From Bog-756 sp963835465 (GTDB lineage Bacteria > Actinomycetota > Acidimicrobiia > Acidimicrobiales > RAAP-2), in contig CAWIFR010000002.1 in NCBI GenBank assembly GCA_963835465.1, positions 496,001-560,000 of the forward strand: a DNA stretch of 64,000 bases. The letters run 5' to 3'. Positions 17,412-25,834 of this stretch are shown one piece after another. The stretch's first letter is position 1, and the number at the start of each line of letters is the position of its first letter. A model generated the notes under the pieces. The model did not search any database, had not been told where the DNA came from, and saw only the letters and a program-made list of their open reading frames with translations. The position numbers were made by a program, and so were the translations under genes.

Positions 17412-18779
17412 TCAGTCGCCGGCGCCGGCGCTCGTGCCGCCGGACTCCCGGGCCGCCCACGAGAACACCCCGTGGGCCATGGTGGAGGAGGCGGCGTCGG
17501 CGCGTCGGGTGAACACATCACGGCGCACCCCCTGGATGCCGGGATCGTCGGGAGACGCCAGCCAGGCCAGCTCGGCCAGGTGACCGGCCAGCCGCAGTGC
17601 GGCCTCGGCCGGGTCTTGGGGTGACCCTCCGACGCCCCGCGGCGTCGGGCCCGAATCCGCCCCGTCGGTGGCCAGCAGGGCGAGGGCCCGATCGGCCAGC
17701 ACCCCGGCCCCACCGGCCAGGTCGGCCAACTCGAGGGCCAGGGCCCGTTCCGGGGCCGGCTTGAGGGTGGCCGGATTGCCGTCCCACCACCCGCCGTAGA
17801 GGCGCCACACCGTACGCACGACGAACTCCGGCTCGTCGTAGACCGGCTGGAGGTAGGGACGTCCCATGAGTCGGGCCGGTGGGATCACCGTGTGGATGAC
17901 CTCGTCGAGGCGTGCGCCGCTGTTCATGAGCGCCAGGGTCTGGTTGACCAGGGACTCGAGCAGATCAGCGGTGTCGGTCAGGGCCTGCATGATCCGCTCC
18001 TGGCCCACCACCGGCAAGCCGTGCCCGGGCAGCAGCACCTCGGGTCCGCCGCCGGGCCGGCCGTAGAGGGCCAGCATCTGACGGAGGGCGTCGGCCCACT
18101 CCAAGGGGTAGCGCTGGACCTTCTGGGGATTGCCAGCATTGGGTGAGGCCCAGATGAACAGGTCACCGCAACAGAGCACCTTGGAGGCGGGGAACCACGT
18201 CCAGGTGTGGTCGTCGGTCTCCCCCTTGGCGTGGTGCAGCTCGGCCCGGGTCCCTCCGACGTCGAGGTCGAGGTGGTCGTGGTAGGTGCGGTCGGGATAC
18301 CGGTACTCGGTGGGCCACCGGAGGGAGTCGATGCCGAACTGCCGGCGGTTGATGATGCCGTTGTAGCCGGCGGTCTTGATGTAGCGGTCGAAGCGGGCGG
18401 GGAGGTCTTCGTGGGCCACCACCACCGGTTCCGGCCATCCCCGTTCTGACGACTCTGCGGCCCACACCGGCACTCCGAAGACGTGATCGATGTGACCGTG
18501 CGAGTACACCGCGGTGTGCAGGCGCCCCGGGTTCCAGGCCCGGAGGGTGCGGTGGATGTCGGCGGCCATGAAGGCGCTGCCCGTGTCCACCAGGATCAGC
18601 CCGTCCTCGGTGCTGACCGCCGAGACGTTGGCGAAGGAGGGGACGAAGCCCACACCCTCGGCCACCTCGGCCATGCCGGCCGACGGGCTCAGTGGGTGGA
18701 CTTCGGCAGTGCTTACTTCTCCCGTCCACATCCGATCGGCGAGCGCCAGAACGTCGGGCGGACTGGACCGGTCGGCCAT
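17412..18779 (-). CDS. Metallo-beta-lactamase-fold hydrolase, alkylsulfatase-like
   Basis: Binuclear-zinc hydrolase resembling the alkyl/aryl sulfatase (BDS1/SdsA) group. The 455-residue product has the metal motif YSHGHIDHVFG, a strand-loop ILVDTGSAF, the later metal ligands in AKGETDDHTWTW and LLPGHGLPVVG, and a C-terminal alpha-helical dimerisation-type domain with LMGRPYLQPVYDEPEFVVR and LYGGWWDGNPATLKPAP, typical of alkylsulfatases. No signal peptide is visible, so it is probably cytosolic. Its start follows the stop of the upstream membrane protein gene by three bases, after GAAGGAGG. Substrate unknown. Confidence 0.85.
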   Translation of the reverse strand: MADRSSPPDVLALADRMWTGEVSTAEVHPLSPSAGMAEVAEGVGFVPSFANVSAVSTEDGLILVDTGSAFMAADIHRTLRAWNPGRLHTAVYSHGHIDHVFGVPVWAAESSERGWPEPVVVAHEDLPARFDRYIKTAGYNGIINRRQFGIDSLRWPTEYRYPDRTYHDHLDLDVGGTRAELHHAKGETDDHTWTWFPASKVLCCGDLFIWASPNAGNPQKVQRYPLEWADALRQMLALYGRPGGGPEVLLPGHGLPVVGQERIMQALTDTADLLESLVNQTLALMNSGARLDEVIHTVIPPARLMGRPYLQPVYDEPEFVVRTVWRLYGGWWDGNPATLKPAPERALALELADLAGGAGVLADRALALLATDGADSGPTPRGVGGSPQDPAEAALRLAGHLAELAWLASPDDPGIQGVRRDVFTRRADAASSTMAHGVFSWAARESGGTSAGAGD

Positions 18780-18782
18780 CGC

Positions 18783-19481
18783 CTAACGGCCTCCTTCGGT
18801 GTCCCTGCCCGACCGGGACTTGTCGACCGGGGTGGTGATCCTGCCGGTTAGCCGGCCGGCCCCGCGGATGGCCCTCTTCACCTGGGCCTCGGCCTCGGGA
18901 CGGTGCTTGGCCAGCGCCCGACGGCCGGAGGTCGATGCGCTGCCGGCGGCCCGACCGGCCCACCGTGCGGTGGCTCCGCCCGGCGACGTCGGGGAGGTCT
19001 CGGTGTGCGCCGGGGCGCCTTCGTCGGGGGTGACGGTGGCCGTGGCGTCGATGACCATGGGGTCAGACCGGCGAGTCGACGATCGGCGAGCACGGGTGGG
19101 GGGGTGCATGTCGGTGAGGGTAGCCAATCGGAGGAGGCCGATGGCGCCGAATTCGACGACGATGATGCCCTCGATGTCCGGGCGGAGTGCGGGGATGACC
19201 GGCGCCGCCGCCACGACCGCGGCCACGGAGATCATCAGGGTCAGGTGGAGCCACGGCCGGCAGATCCGGAAGATGCCGAGGGGTCCCTGGGCGGTGAGGG
19301 CCAGCGCGGCGAAGGCCACGGCCGAACCGACCAGCAGGCCGCCGTTGGACACATGGACGGAGATGTCCACAAAGACGAAGGCCACCACCAGCTCGGTCAG
19401 CTGGAGCACCCAGAAGGGAACCCAGCGGCGCCGCGTGGGAGGTGCCGGGGCGATTGAGCCCGACGCCATCCCCTCGCTCAT
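18783..19481 (-). CDS. Four-helix membrane protein with basic C-terminal tail, unknown function
   Basis: Not recognised as a named family. The 232-residue product has four hydrophobic segments within residues 20-125 and a polar, Thr/Arg/Lys-rich tail of about 100 residues that is probably cytosolic and disordered. It sits between tatA (31 bases upstream) and the alkylsulfatase-like gene (3 bases downstream) on the same strand, so co-transcription is likely. The base composition and arrangement look like a real gene, but no catalytic residues are apparent. Confidence 0.6.
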   Translation of the reverse strand: MSEGMASGSIAPAPPTRRRWVPFWVLQLTELVVAFVFVDISVHVSNGGLLVGSAVAFAALALTAQGPLGIFRICRPWLHLTLMISVAAVVAAAPVIPALRPDIEGIIVVEFGAIGLLRLATLTDMHPPTRARRSSTRRSDPMVIDATATVTPDEGAPAHTETSPTSPGGATARWAGRAAGSASTSGRRALAKHRPEAEAQVKRAIRGAGRLTGRITTPVDKSRSGRDTEGGR

Positions 19482-19512
19482 CGTCGTCTTGGGGCAGGTC
19501 GGGAGGAGGCGA

Positions 19513-19794
19513 CTAGGACGCCTGGCCCGGCTGACCTTCGACGTTCACCTGCACGGCCGGGGGAGCGGCTGGAGGATTCACCGCGGCGGGCGGGGTGGCC
19601 TGGGCCACCGGAGGGCTCCCCTTTCCGTCCTCGGAGGACCCCTCGTCGAGCCCCTTCTTGAACTCCTTCTGGGCCGAGCCCAAGGACCGGGCCAGCTTGG
19701 GGATCTGCGTGGACCCGAACAGCACGAGGACCACGACCACCAGAATGATGATGCCGTCAACGCCAAAGATCTCTGAGGGTGGGCCGAAGTGCAC
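19513..19794 (-). CDS. tatA: Sec-independent protein translocase subunit TatA
   Basis: Pore-forming component of the twin-arginine translocase, which exports folded proteins. The 93-residue product has the single N-terminal helix GIIILVVVVLVLFGSTQIP, the FGSTQIPKLARSLGSAQKEFKKG amphipathic helix region and a Pro/Ala-rich acidic tail. The GTG start at 19794 has GAAGGAG eight bases upstream. It heads a short minus-strand run with the membrane protein and hydrolase genes. The Rieske protein QcrA encoded in this window is a plausible substrate. Confidence 0.93.
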   Translation of the reverse strand: MHFGPPSEIFGVDGIIILVVVVLVLFGSTQIPKLARSLGSAQKEFKKGLDEGSSEDGKGSPPVAQATPPAAVNPPAAPPAVQVNVEGQPGQAS

Positions 19795-19945
19795 GGGTGT
19801 GTCTCCTTCTCTGGGCTGCCTGATTCTCTGGGCCGCCAGTGGGCTGCGGTATCCAGGTTAGACCTGTCGGTCGGGGCCCGCTGCGCAGCAGCGCCACAGG
19901 GGCCTCCTAGGCGTTCGGCGCCGACATGCCGGAGGGATGACCTGG

Positions 19946-20404
19946 TCAGCCGGCCAGGAACACGCCGAGGCAGAGTGCGGCCACCGAGGCCACCGCCCCG
20001 ACCGCCCCCCAGATGGCTGTGGCCCGCTTGCTGGATGCCCGTTGATGGAGGAAGACCGCAACTCCGGCCACCACCACGACGGCGATCTTGATCATGAGGA
20101 CCGCCTTCCAGGCCGAGGAGGCATCCTTGACGGTCAGCGAGCCGATGTTCCAGAAGCCGGTGACCACGAGCACGGCGTACGCCGGCCAGAGCAGGCGGCC
20201 GAGAGCCCGACCAACCGCCTTGGGTGCCTCGTCGCCAAAGCTGCGCACGGTGGGCAGTAGGCCGACCACCGTGAACTGCCCGCCCACCCAGACCGAGGCC
20301 GCGAACACATGGAGGATCAACCGGAATCCGCCGAGCCCGTCGGACAGCGAGGGGACGTCAGCTCCGAACAGGGCCGGGTGGCCGGCCAGCGTGAGGATGC
20401 TCAT
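19946..20404 (-). CDS. CopD-like four-helix membrane protein
   Basis: A 152-residue integral membrane protein beginning MSILTLAGHPALFG. It has four predicted helices with FRLILHVFAASVWVGGQF, LLWPAYAVLVVTGFWNI, AVLMIKIAVVVVAGVAVFLHQ and a last helix at the C-terminus. The His in the first helix and the WVGG turn resemble the CopD/DUF2269-like membrane proteins found near copper or haem genes. The frame is open upstream to 20569, but that portion overlaps the crotonase gene, so the ATG at 20404 is preferred. A role in copper handling near the oxidase genes is possible but not shown. Confidence 0.6.
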   Translation of the reverse strand: MSILTLAGHPALFGADVPSLSDGLGGFRLILHVFAASVWVGGQFTVVGLLPTVRSFGDEAPKAVGRALGRLLWPAYAVLVVTGFWNIGSLTVKDASSAWKAVLMIKIAVVVVAGVAVFLHQRASSKRATAIWGAVGAVASVAALCLGVFLAG

Positions 20405-20450
20405 GCCGGTCGGTTCCGCCGGCTCGTCATGGCCCGTCCCGCGGACGTGG

Positions 20451-21221
20451 TCACCGACCCGTCCAGTTCGGCTTGCGCTTCTCCGCGAAGGCGATCGGTC
20501 CCTCCATGGCGTCGGCCGAGCCGAACACCTCGGGCACGGCGGCGTTGTTGATCGCCCATCCCTCAGCATCGGGCAGCTCGCCTGCCTGCTTCATGACCCG
20601 CTTCGAGGCCCGCACGGCGAGGGGGGCGTTCTCGGCGATCGTGCCGGCCAGGGCCAGCGCCTCGTCCATCAGCCGGCCGGCCGGGACGACCCGGTTGATG
20701 AGGCCGAGGGCCAGGGCGCGCTGGGCGTCGATGGGATCGCCGGTGAGGGCGAGCTCGAGGGCGATGGCCGGAGGGATCCGTTTGGGGAGTCGGATCAGAC
20801 CGCCGGCTCCCGCCATGAGACCGCGCTTGACCTCGGGGATGCCGAACTTCGCCTCTTCCACCGCCACCACCAGGTCGCAAGAGAGCATGATCTCGCACCC
20901 GCCGGCCAGCGCCGAGCCGTTCACCGCGGCGATCAGGGGCTTGGCGAAGTCCCGCTGGGCGATGCCCCCGAAGCCACCCTTGGCCCCCATGATCTCCGCC
21001 GACTCGCCGGCGGTGAACGCCTTCAGGTCCATGCCGGCGCTGAAGGCCTTGTCCCCGCTGCCGGTGATGATCACCACCGAACAGTCGTCGTCGACCTCTA
21101 ACTCGTCGAAGGCCGCCGTGAAGGCCCGGGAGACGGCGCCGTTGATGGCGTTGCGGGCCTCGGGCCGGTTGATGGTGAGGATCTCGATGTGATCCTGGCG
21201 TTGGCGAAGTAGTTCGGACAT
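20451..21221 (-). CDS. Enoyl-CoA hydratase/isomerase (crotonase) family protein
   Basis: Crotonase-fold enzyme, probably hydrating an enoyl-CoA in fatty-acid or aromatic breakdown. The 256-residue product has oxyanion-hole segments FSAGMDLKAF and NGSALAGGCEIMLSCDL, and the catalytic-region Glu residues in AKFGIPEVKRGL. The C-terminal FAEKRKPNWTGR is typical of this family. The gene lies 20 bases downstream of the thiolase-like gene on the same strand, which suggests one transcript and a shared acyl-CoA pathway. The exact substrate cannot be read from sequence. Confidence 0.9.
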   Translation of the reverse strand: MSELLRQRQDHIEILTINRPEARNAINGAVSRAFTAAFDELEVDDDCSVVIITGSGDKAFSAGMDLKAFTAGESAEIMGAKGGFGGIAQRDFAKPLIAAVNGSALAGGCEIMLSCDLVVAVEEAKFGIPEVKRGLMAGAGGLIRLPKRIPPAIALELALTGDPIDAQRALALGLINRVVPAGRLMDEALALAGTIAENAPLAVRASKRVMKQAGELPDAEGWAINNAAVPEVFGSADAMEGPIAFAEKRKPNWTGR

Positions 21222-21241
21222 GGCGGTCTCCCCGTGTGCGG

Positions 21242-22768
21242 TCAGCCTGCCGCCAGACGGTAGCGCGCCTCACCGGGCTGGACGATCACGGAGCCCCCCA
21301 CCAGTCCCGGCATGTCCAGGTCGCCCATGGTGGCGACGACCTCGTCGTCGGCGGGAGCCAGGGCCATCTGACGTCCATCGGGCAGTCGGCCGATGACCGG
21401 CGCACCGGTGGGAGTACCCGAACCCTCCCGGATGACGGTGGCGGCGATCACCGTGGCCTCGGTGGATCGGTCCACCTCCAGAGCGGTCCCCACCGCCGAG
21501 GCATCGATCCTGGCCTGCGCCGTGGTCGTGTCCCCTCGTCGAAATCCGGCCGGTGGGGGGCTGGAGCCGTAAAGGCCGAGGGCGTGTTTGGTGATGAACC
21601 AGCCCAGACCGGTGGTCAGGCCCAGCGCGCCGGGCGGGGCGCTCCTCAGCAGGTCGGTCAGCGTGGCGATGGCGTGGGTGGTGTAGTTGTTCCCGGGCCC
21701 CCCGAAGTAGGGGAGGCCGCCCGTCACGGTCAGCCCTCGAGAATCGTCGGCGGCCAGCCCCAGGGCCTCGATGGCCAACTCCACAGCGGAGGGGAAGCAC
21801 GAGTAGAGGTCGAGCCACTCGAGGTCGTCCACGCCGATCCCGGTTCCGGCTGCCTCGGACGCCGCGTCGAACAGGGCGCGGCCGGCCGCGGCGATGGCCG
21901 GTGAGCGGCCCGGGTCGGGCCGAGCGGTGGGAAATCGTACGTCGGTGGCCTCTGCACCGGACCAGACGAAGACGGCCCGGTCGGCAACCCCAGCCCGGCG
22001 GGCGGCCGCCAACGAACAGACCAGCAACGCCGCACCCTGGTCCGACCCGAGGAACGCCGTCATGCGCTTGGTGTAGGGCTCAGCGACGACACGGTTGTCC
22101 AGAGTCGGGAGGGCGATCTCGTCGGCGGTCCGAGCCGTCGGGAACCAGGCCCAGGGATGGCGGGCGGCGACCTCCGTGAACGGGGCGAGCAGACGACCCA
22201 TGGCCTGACGGTGAGTTGCAGTGTCGCGTCCGGCCCGCGCGGCCACGACGCTCTCGAACAGCGGATAGATGTGGACCGGGACCAGCAGGGAGATCGCCAT
22301 CTCGGCCGGGCCGACCCCGGGTAGGTCGTCGCCGACAACGGGATCCTGGCCCAGATCGGTCGCCCCTTCTGCCTTGGGCAGCCCGGCGGCGCGGCGTGCC
22401 CGAGAGGACCGTATGGCCTCGGCGCCGGCGATGATCGAGACCGAGAGGTGCCCCTCGGCGATGGCCGAGGCGGCCCGATTGACCAGCCACTGCGGCGTGT
22501 TGCCGCCGATGGAGGTCACCTCGCAGTCGGCCCCCCCGATCCCGATCCGCCGGGCGAGCTCGCGGGCCGGGGCGGCCCCGACGCGGGTCATGATGTCGAC
22601 CACCGAGAGGCGGTCGACGGCGGAGCGGAGGGCGGGAGCAAGTGACAGGGCCTGCTCGCACGCCCGTTCCATCAGGTCCACTGGGGTGACCAACTGCTCC
22701 CGTTCGATGGACTGGCCCGAGGCCACCACGACCGGGACCCGCTCGGGGTCGGAGGCGGTGTCGCTCAC
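21242..22768 (-). CDS. Thiolase-like protein lacking the catalytic cysteines
   Basis: A 508-residue thiolase-superfamily protein. It has the fold's N-terminal PVDLMERACEQAL, GGNTPQWLVNRAASAI at the position where thiolases carry the nucleophilic Cys, and GGLPYFGGPGNNYTTHAIA at the usual GHP/His loop. The C-terminal box TTGLGWFITKHALGLY has no Cys, and an extra domain of about 100 residues follows. Both catalytic Cys positions therefore look substituted, as in mycobacterial thiolase-like proteins that bind CoA without normal thiolase activity. It precedes the crotonase gene and is divergent from the glycosidase gene. Confidence 0.8.
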   Translation of the reverse strand: MSDTASDPERVPVVVASGQSIEREQLVTPVDLMERACEQALSLAPALRSAVDRLSVVDIMTRVGAAPARELARRIGIGGADCEVTSIGGNTPQWLVNRAASAIAEGHLSVSIIAGAEAIRSSRARRAAGLPKAEGATDLGQDPVVGDDLPGVGPAEMAISLLVPVHIYPLFESVVAARAGRDTATHRQAMGRLLAPFTEVAARHPWAWFPTARTADEIALPTLDNRVVAEPYTKRMTAFLGSDQGAALLVCSLAAARRAGVADRAVFVWSGAEATDVRFPTARPDPGRSPAIAAAGRALFDAASEAAGTGIGVDDLEWLDLYSCFPSAVELAIEALGLAADDSRGLTVTGGLPYFGGPGNNYTTHAIATLTDLLRSAPPGALGLTTGLGWFITKHALGLYGSSPPPAGFRRGDTTTAQARIDASAVGTALEVDRSTEATVIAATVIREGSGTPTGAPVIGRLPDGRQMALAPADDEVVATMGDLDMPGLVGGSVIVQPGEARYRLAAG

Positions 22769-22863
22769 GGAGTCGGGACGTTCATGGGCAGGGGTCGATC
22801 ATCAGAGGAGCAGGACACGGACGTCTCGGGGCGCAAGCTACCATCGCCAACCGATACCGGCCG

Positions 22864-22895
22864 GTGCCCGACCCCGTGCGCAGGTGACCGGGCAC
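22864..22895. promoter_or_regulatory. Inverted repeat between thiolase-like and glycosidase genes
   Basis: GTGCCCG at 22864-22870 is repeated as CGGGCAC at 22889-22895 across 18 bases, in the 155-base gap between divergent genes. It could be an operator or a transcript hairpin. No clear promoter hexamers accompany it. Confidence 0.25.
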
Positions 22896-22923
22896 GCTGA
22901 TGGACCGATGACGCAGTGGAAAG

Positions 22924-24453
22924 GTGGGGACCTTGTCCTCCAATGCACGAGAAGCGGGGCCCGGGGGTGCCGTGGGCCACGGATTTCCCGAGGCCTTCAC
23001 CTTCGGAGTGGCAACTGCCGGGTTCCAGGTAGAGGGGGGCTTCAACGGACGGGACCAGCCCGCCAACAACTGGCTGCCCTGGGAACAGGTCGGTCGGGTG
23101 GAGCCCTCGGGTGAAGCCGTGGGCTTCTGGCAGCACCCCGAGGAGCTGCTCGACCGGGCGGCGGCCTTGGGATGCAACAGCTTTCGCCTGGGGGTGGAGT
23201 GGGCCCGCGTCTTCCCCGACGGGGAGACGGTCGACGCTGCTGCGCTGGCGTCGTACGTCGCCATCGTCAGGGGATGCCTCGACCGCGGCCTCGAGCCACT
23301 GGTCACCCTCCATCACTTCACCCATCCTGCCTGGCTCGGCGACAACTTCTGGCTGCGGCCGGACGCGCCGGACCGCTACCGGAACTGGGTTGAGGTGGCC
23401 GTCGAGGCGCTGGCCCCTTGGGTGCGCTGGTGGGTCACCATCAACGAGATCAATGTGCTGACCATCGGCTCGTGGTTGCTGGGCATGTTCCCTCCGGGGA
23501 GGTTGCTGGGATTTCTCGATGCGGCCATCGCCACCGATCACCTGCTCACGGCCCATGTGCGGGGATATGAAGCCATCCACCGCGCCCGTCCCGATGCCGT
23601 GGTGACCACCAACAACAGCAGCATGAGCGCCTACGCCTACGACCGGATGTTGACCGACGTGCTGTTGGCCCGCAGCGCCGGGGTGGAGCGGAGCCAAGTC
23701 GACGCGTGGTTGACCGACCGGGCCCGCCAGCACGACGCGCTGGTCCCGGCCTCGGGCGTGATGGAACGGACACTCCGTCGGCTGGGGGCCGCCTCGGCCC
23801 CTTATGGACGGCGGCAGCGCACCAGTGCCCCTACGAACGGTCCCAGCCTCGTCCACCGCCGGGCCGCCGTGCCCCGGCGGGCGGTGGATGCCGTCTACGA
23901 AAGTCCCCACGAGCGGACCCTCGATGTCCTGGGCATCGACTGGTATGACCCGACAGTGTCCCGACACCTCCGGCTACCCGGTCATCGGACAGCTGGAGGC
24001 CGGAACCCCCTCCCCACGCGGGAGCTCTGGGACGACGTGCCCGACCCCGTCGGACTCACCCGGTGGCTGCGTGCCCAGCGGGACCTGGCCCCCGGCCTGC
24101 CGTTGTGGGTGGTGGAGAACGGGCTCTGCAGCCGTGTTCGCCTCGGCCATGCCTTCCCGCGATGCGACCGATGGGACCGGCCCCGCTACCTCCGCGAGCA
24201 CCTGGCCGCCGTAGTGGCGGCGATCGACGACGGCGTCCCGGTGACGGGCTACTGGCACTGGTCGTTGGTCGACAACTACGAGTGGGGGTCGTACCAACCC
24301 CGGTTCGGCCTCTACGGGGTCGATCGCAGCCTGGGTGATCGAGCGGTGCGCTGGCTCGAGACCGACGCTCTGGGAGACGACGCCGCCGGGGCGTACCGGA
24401 ACATCATCTCCGGGCTGCGTGGCGGCGACCGCGGGGTTCTCCGGGTCGGTTGA
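22924..24453 (+). CDS. Glycoside hydrolase family 1 (beta-glucosidase-like)
   Basis: Retaining beta-glycosidase of family 1, cytosolic because no signal peptide is seen. The 509-residue product has the N-terminal FTFGVATAGFQVEGG, the acid/base Glu in WWVTINEINVLT, the nucleophile Glu in LWVVENGLCSR, and the aglycone-site end GYWHWSLVDNYEWGSYQPRFGLYGVD. The segment around residues 255-320 is Arg-rich and differs from common beta-glucosidases, so the sugar specificity is open. The GTG at 22924 is the chosen start. It is monocistronic and converges with the nitronate monooxygenase-like gene. Confidence 0.92.
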   Translation: MGTLSSNAREAGPGGAVGHGFPEAFTFGVATAGFQVEGGFNGRDQPANNWLPWEQVGRVEPSGEAVGFWQHPEELLDRAAALGCNSFRLGVEWARVFPDGETVDAAALASYVAIVRGCLDRGLEPLVTLHHFTHPAWLGDNFWLRPDAPDRYRNWVEVAVEALAPWVRWWVTINEINVLTIGSWLLGMFPPGRLLGFLDAAIATDHLLTAHVRGYEAIHRARPDAVVTTNNSSMSAYAYDRMLTDVLLARSAGVERSQVDAWLTDRARQHDALVPASGVMERTLRRLGAASAPYGRRQRTSAPTNGPSLVHRRAAVPRRAVDAVYESPHERTLDVLGIDWYDPTVSRHLRLPGHRTAGGRNPLPTRELWDDVPDPVGLTRWLRAQRDLAPGLPLWVVENGLCSRVRLGHAFPRCDRWDRPRYLREHLAAVVAAIDDGVPVTGYWHWSLVDNYEWGSYQPRFGLYGVDRSLGDRAVRWLETDALGDDAAGAYRNIISGLRGGDRGVLRVG

Positions 24454-24487
24454 CGCAACGGTGAGGGGTGGGCGGCCGTGCCGTCCG

Positions 24488-24501
24488 GAGCCGAAAGGCT
24501 C
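24488..24501. terminator. Hairpin between convergent genes
   Basis: GAGCC-GAAA-GGCTC is a perfect five-base-pair hairpin with a GNRA-type tetraloop in the 46-base gap between the convergent glycosidase and nitronate monooxygenase-like genes, touching the latter's stop. It is a candidate shared terminator, though no U-tract follows on either strand. Confidence 0.4.
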
Positions 24502-25468
24502 AACCGGCACCGGTGCCCAGTTGGTGCAGGACGTGCTCGGCCTGCTCCACCATCTGCGCCACGATGCTGGCCGCGGGCATCAGGGTCTGGATGGCTCCCA
24601 CTCCCTGCCCGGTCGGATAGCACTCCCGCTCGGGGTCGACGTCTGGGGTCTCCTCGTCGCCCCCCAGGTGGAAGGCCCCCTCCTGCATGGACTTACCCAA
24701 CTGGGTGGGGAAGGGGCTGAGCTCCTCGGGATGCTCCTCGTAGAAGCGGGTGAATGCATTGCGCACCACGCGCATGGTCTTCCCGGAGAAGGCCCGGCTG
24801 ATGGTGGTCCCGTCCTCCCGTGTCCGGATCAGGGCGTCCTTGTAGCCGGTCACCCCCCGGGCCTCGGGGGTGGCGATGAACCGGGTGCCCACCCACACCC
24901 CATCGGCACCGAGGGCCAATGCGGCGGCTAGGCCCCTACCGTCGAAGATCCCGCCGGCCGCCACCACGGGGATGTGGGTGCCGACGGCATCGACGATCTG
25001 GGGCACCAAGGGCATGGTGGCGATGAGGCCGGTGTGGCCGCCGGCCTCGGTGCCCTGAGCCACCACGATGTCGCACCCTGCGTCCAGGGCGCGACGGGCG
25101 TGCTCGACCTTCCCGCACATGTTGACCACCAGGACGTCGTTCCGATGACAGAGTTCGACCACCTCGGCCGGAACCCCGAGGCCGGCCACGAACACCGAGG
25201 CGCCGCCGGCGATGATCTGCTCCACCTGGGTCACCAGGTCCCCGGGCATGGCCGTGAGCAGGTCCACGCCGAATGGCCGATCGGTGGCTGCCCGCACCGC
25301 GGCCATCTCGGCCACCATCTGCTCCCCGCTCATCGTCGAGGCCCCGAGGCAGCCGAACCCGCCGGCCTCAGACACGGCGGTGACCAGCGGGGCATAGGAC
25401 ACGCCGCCCATTCCAGCCAGCATGACGGGCTGGTCGATCCCGAGGACCTCGGTGAGCCTTGTCTTCAT
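24500..25468 (-). CDS. Nitronate monooxygenase / NPD family FMN enzyme
   Basis: FMN-dependent TIM-barrel oxidoreductase of the 2-nitropropane dioxygenase family, which oxidises alkyl nitronates; close relatives also act as enoyl reductase-like enzymes. The product is 322 residues, with N-terminal QPVMLAGMGGVSYAPLV, the FMN segment VVAQGTEAGGHTG (His after the GG), then VVAAGGIFDGRGLAAALALGADGVWVGTRFIAT for phosphate binding. The open frame begins at 25474 with ATG-GGT-ATG; the second ATG (25468) sits six bases after AGAGGAG and is the better start. Alternative physiological substrates are possible given the acyl-CoA genes nearby. Confidence 0.87.
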   Translation of the reverse strand: MKTRLTEVLGIDQPVMLAGMGGVSYAPLVTAVSEAGGFGCLGASTMSGEQMVAEMAAVRAATDRPFGVDLLTAMPGDLVTQVEQIIAGGASVFVAGLGVPAEVVELCHRNDVLVVNMCGKVEHARRALDAGCDIVVAQGTEAGGHTGLIATMPLVPQIVDAVGTHIPVVAAGGIFDGRGLAAALALGADGVWVGTRFIATPEARGVTGYKDALIRTREDGTTISRAFSGKTMRVVRNAFTRFYEEHPEELSPFPTQLGKSMQEGAFHLGGDEETPDVDPERECYPTGQGVGAIQTLMPAASIVAQMVEQAEHVLHQLGTGAG

Positions 25469-25544
25469 ACCCATCTCCTCTGTGGTCGGCCGCCGGCGGG
25501 ACCGTCACTTCGACGCACGCCCATCCCGGGGAACCCTAATGGGG

Positions 25545-25558
25545 ATCGAGCACTCGAT
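25545..25558. promoter_or_regulatory. Perfect 14-base palindrome upstream of nitronate monooxygenase-like gene
   Basis: ATCGAGCACTCGAT has six-base arms that are exact inverse repeats. On the minus strand it lies just upstream of TAGGGT (25533-25538), a common actinobacterial -10 variant, and so would fall in the promoter spacer of the gene starting at 25468. It looks like a repressor site, but this is inferred from position. Confidence 0.35.
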
Positions 25559-25580
25559 TCCCTGAGGGGGGTGAGGTTGA

Positions 25581-25826
25581 TTACCGGAGGTACGGGCAGT
25601 GGCGGCAGCCGGATTGGCAGCAGGTCCCGCGGTCCGACAGGTAGGAGGCGGTGAGGACGAACAGTCCGGTGGTCGGGTCCAGGTACCCGGGCTCGCCCCG
25701 CGCCACCGCCCGGGCATGGGCGGCCAGGATGCGGTCCCGGTCGGGGTGGTCGAGCGGCAGCCGTGACGGATGGGGTTCGGTCAAGGGCCGGCCGGACCGC
25801 GAGGGAGGGGAGGGGTCGGGGGGCAC
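25581..25826 (-). CDS. Small Cys-rich protein, DUF5522-like
   Basis: An 81-residue protein that I recognise as resembling the uncharacterised DUF5522 group. Its conserved part is HPSRLPLDHPDRDRILAAHA, GEPGYLDPTTGLFVLTASYL and the C-terminal cysteine cluster GTCCQSGCRHCPY, which could bind a metal. No function is known. It starts eight bases after the MFS transporter stop on the same strand. The first 15 residues are low-complexity, and a TTG before LTEPHP could be the real start. Confidence 0.7.
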   Translation of the reverse strand: MPPDPSPPSRSGRPLTEPHPSRLPLDHPDRDRILAAHARAVARGEPGYLDPTTGLFVLTASYLSDRGTCCQSGCRHCPYLR

Positions 25827-25834
25827 GGGCCGGG

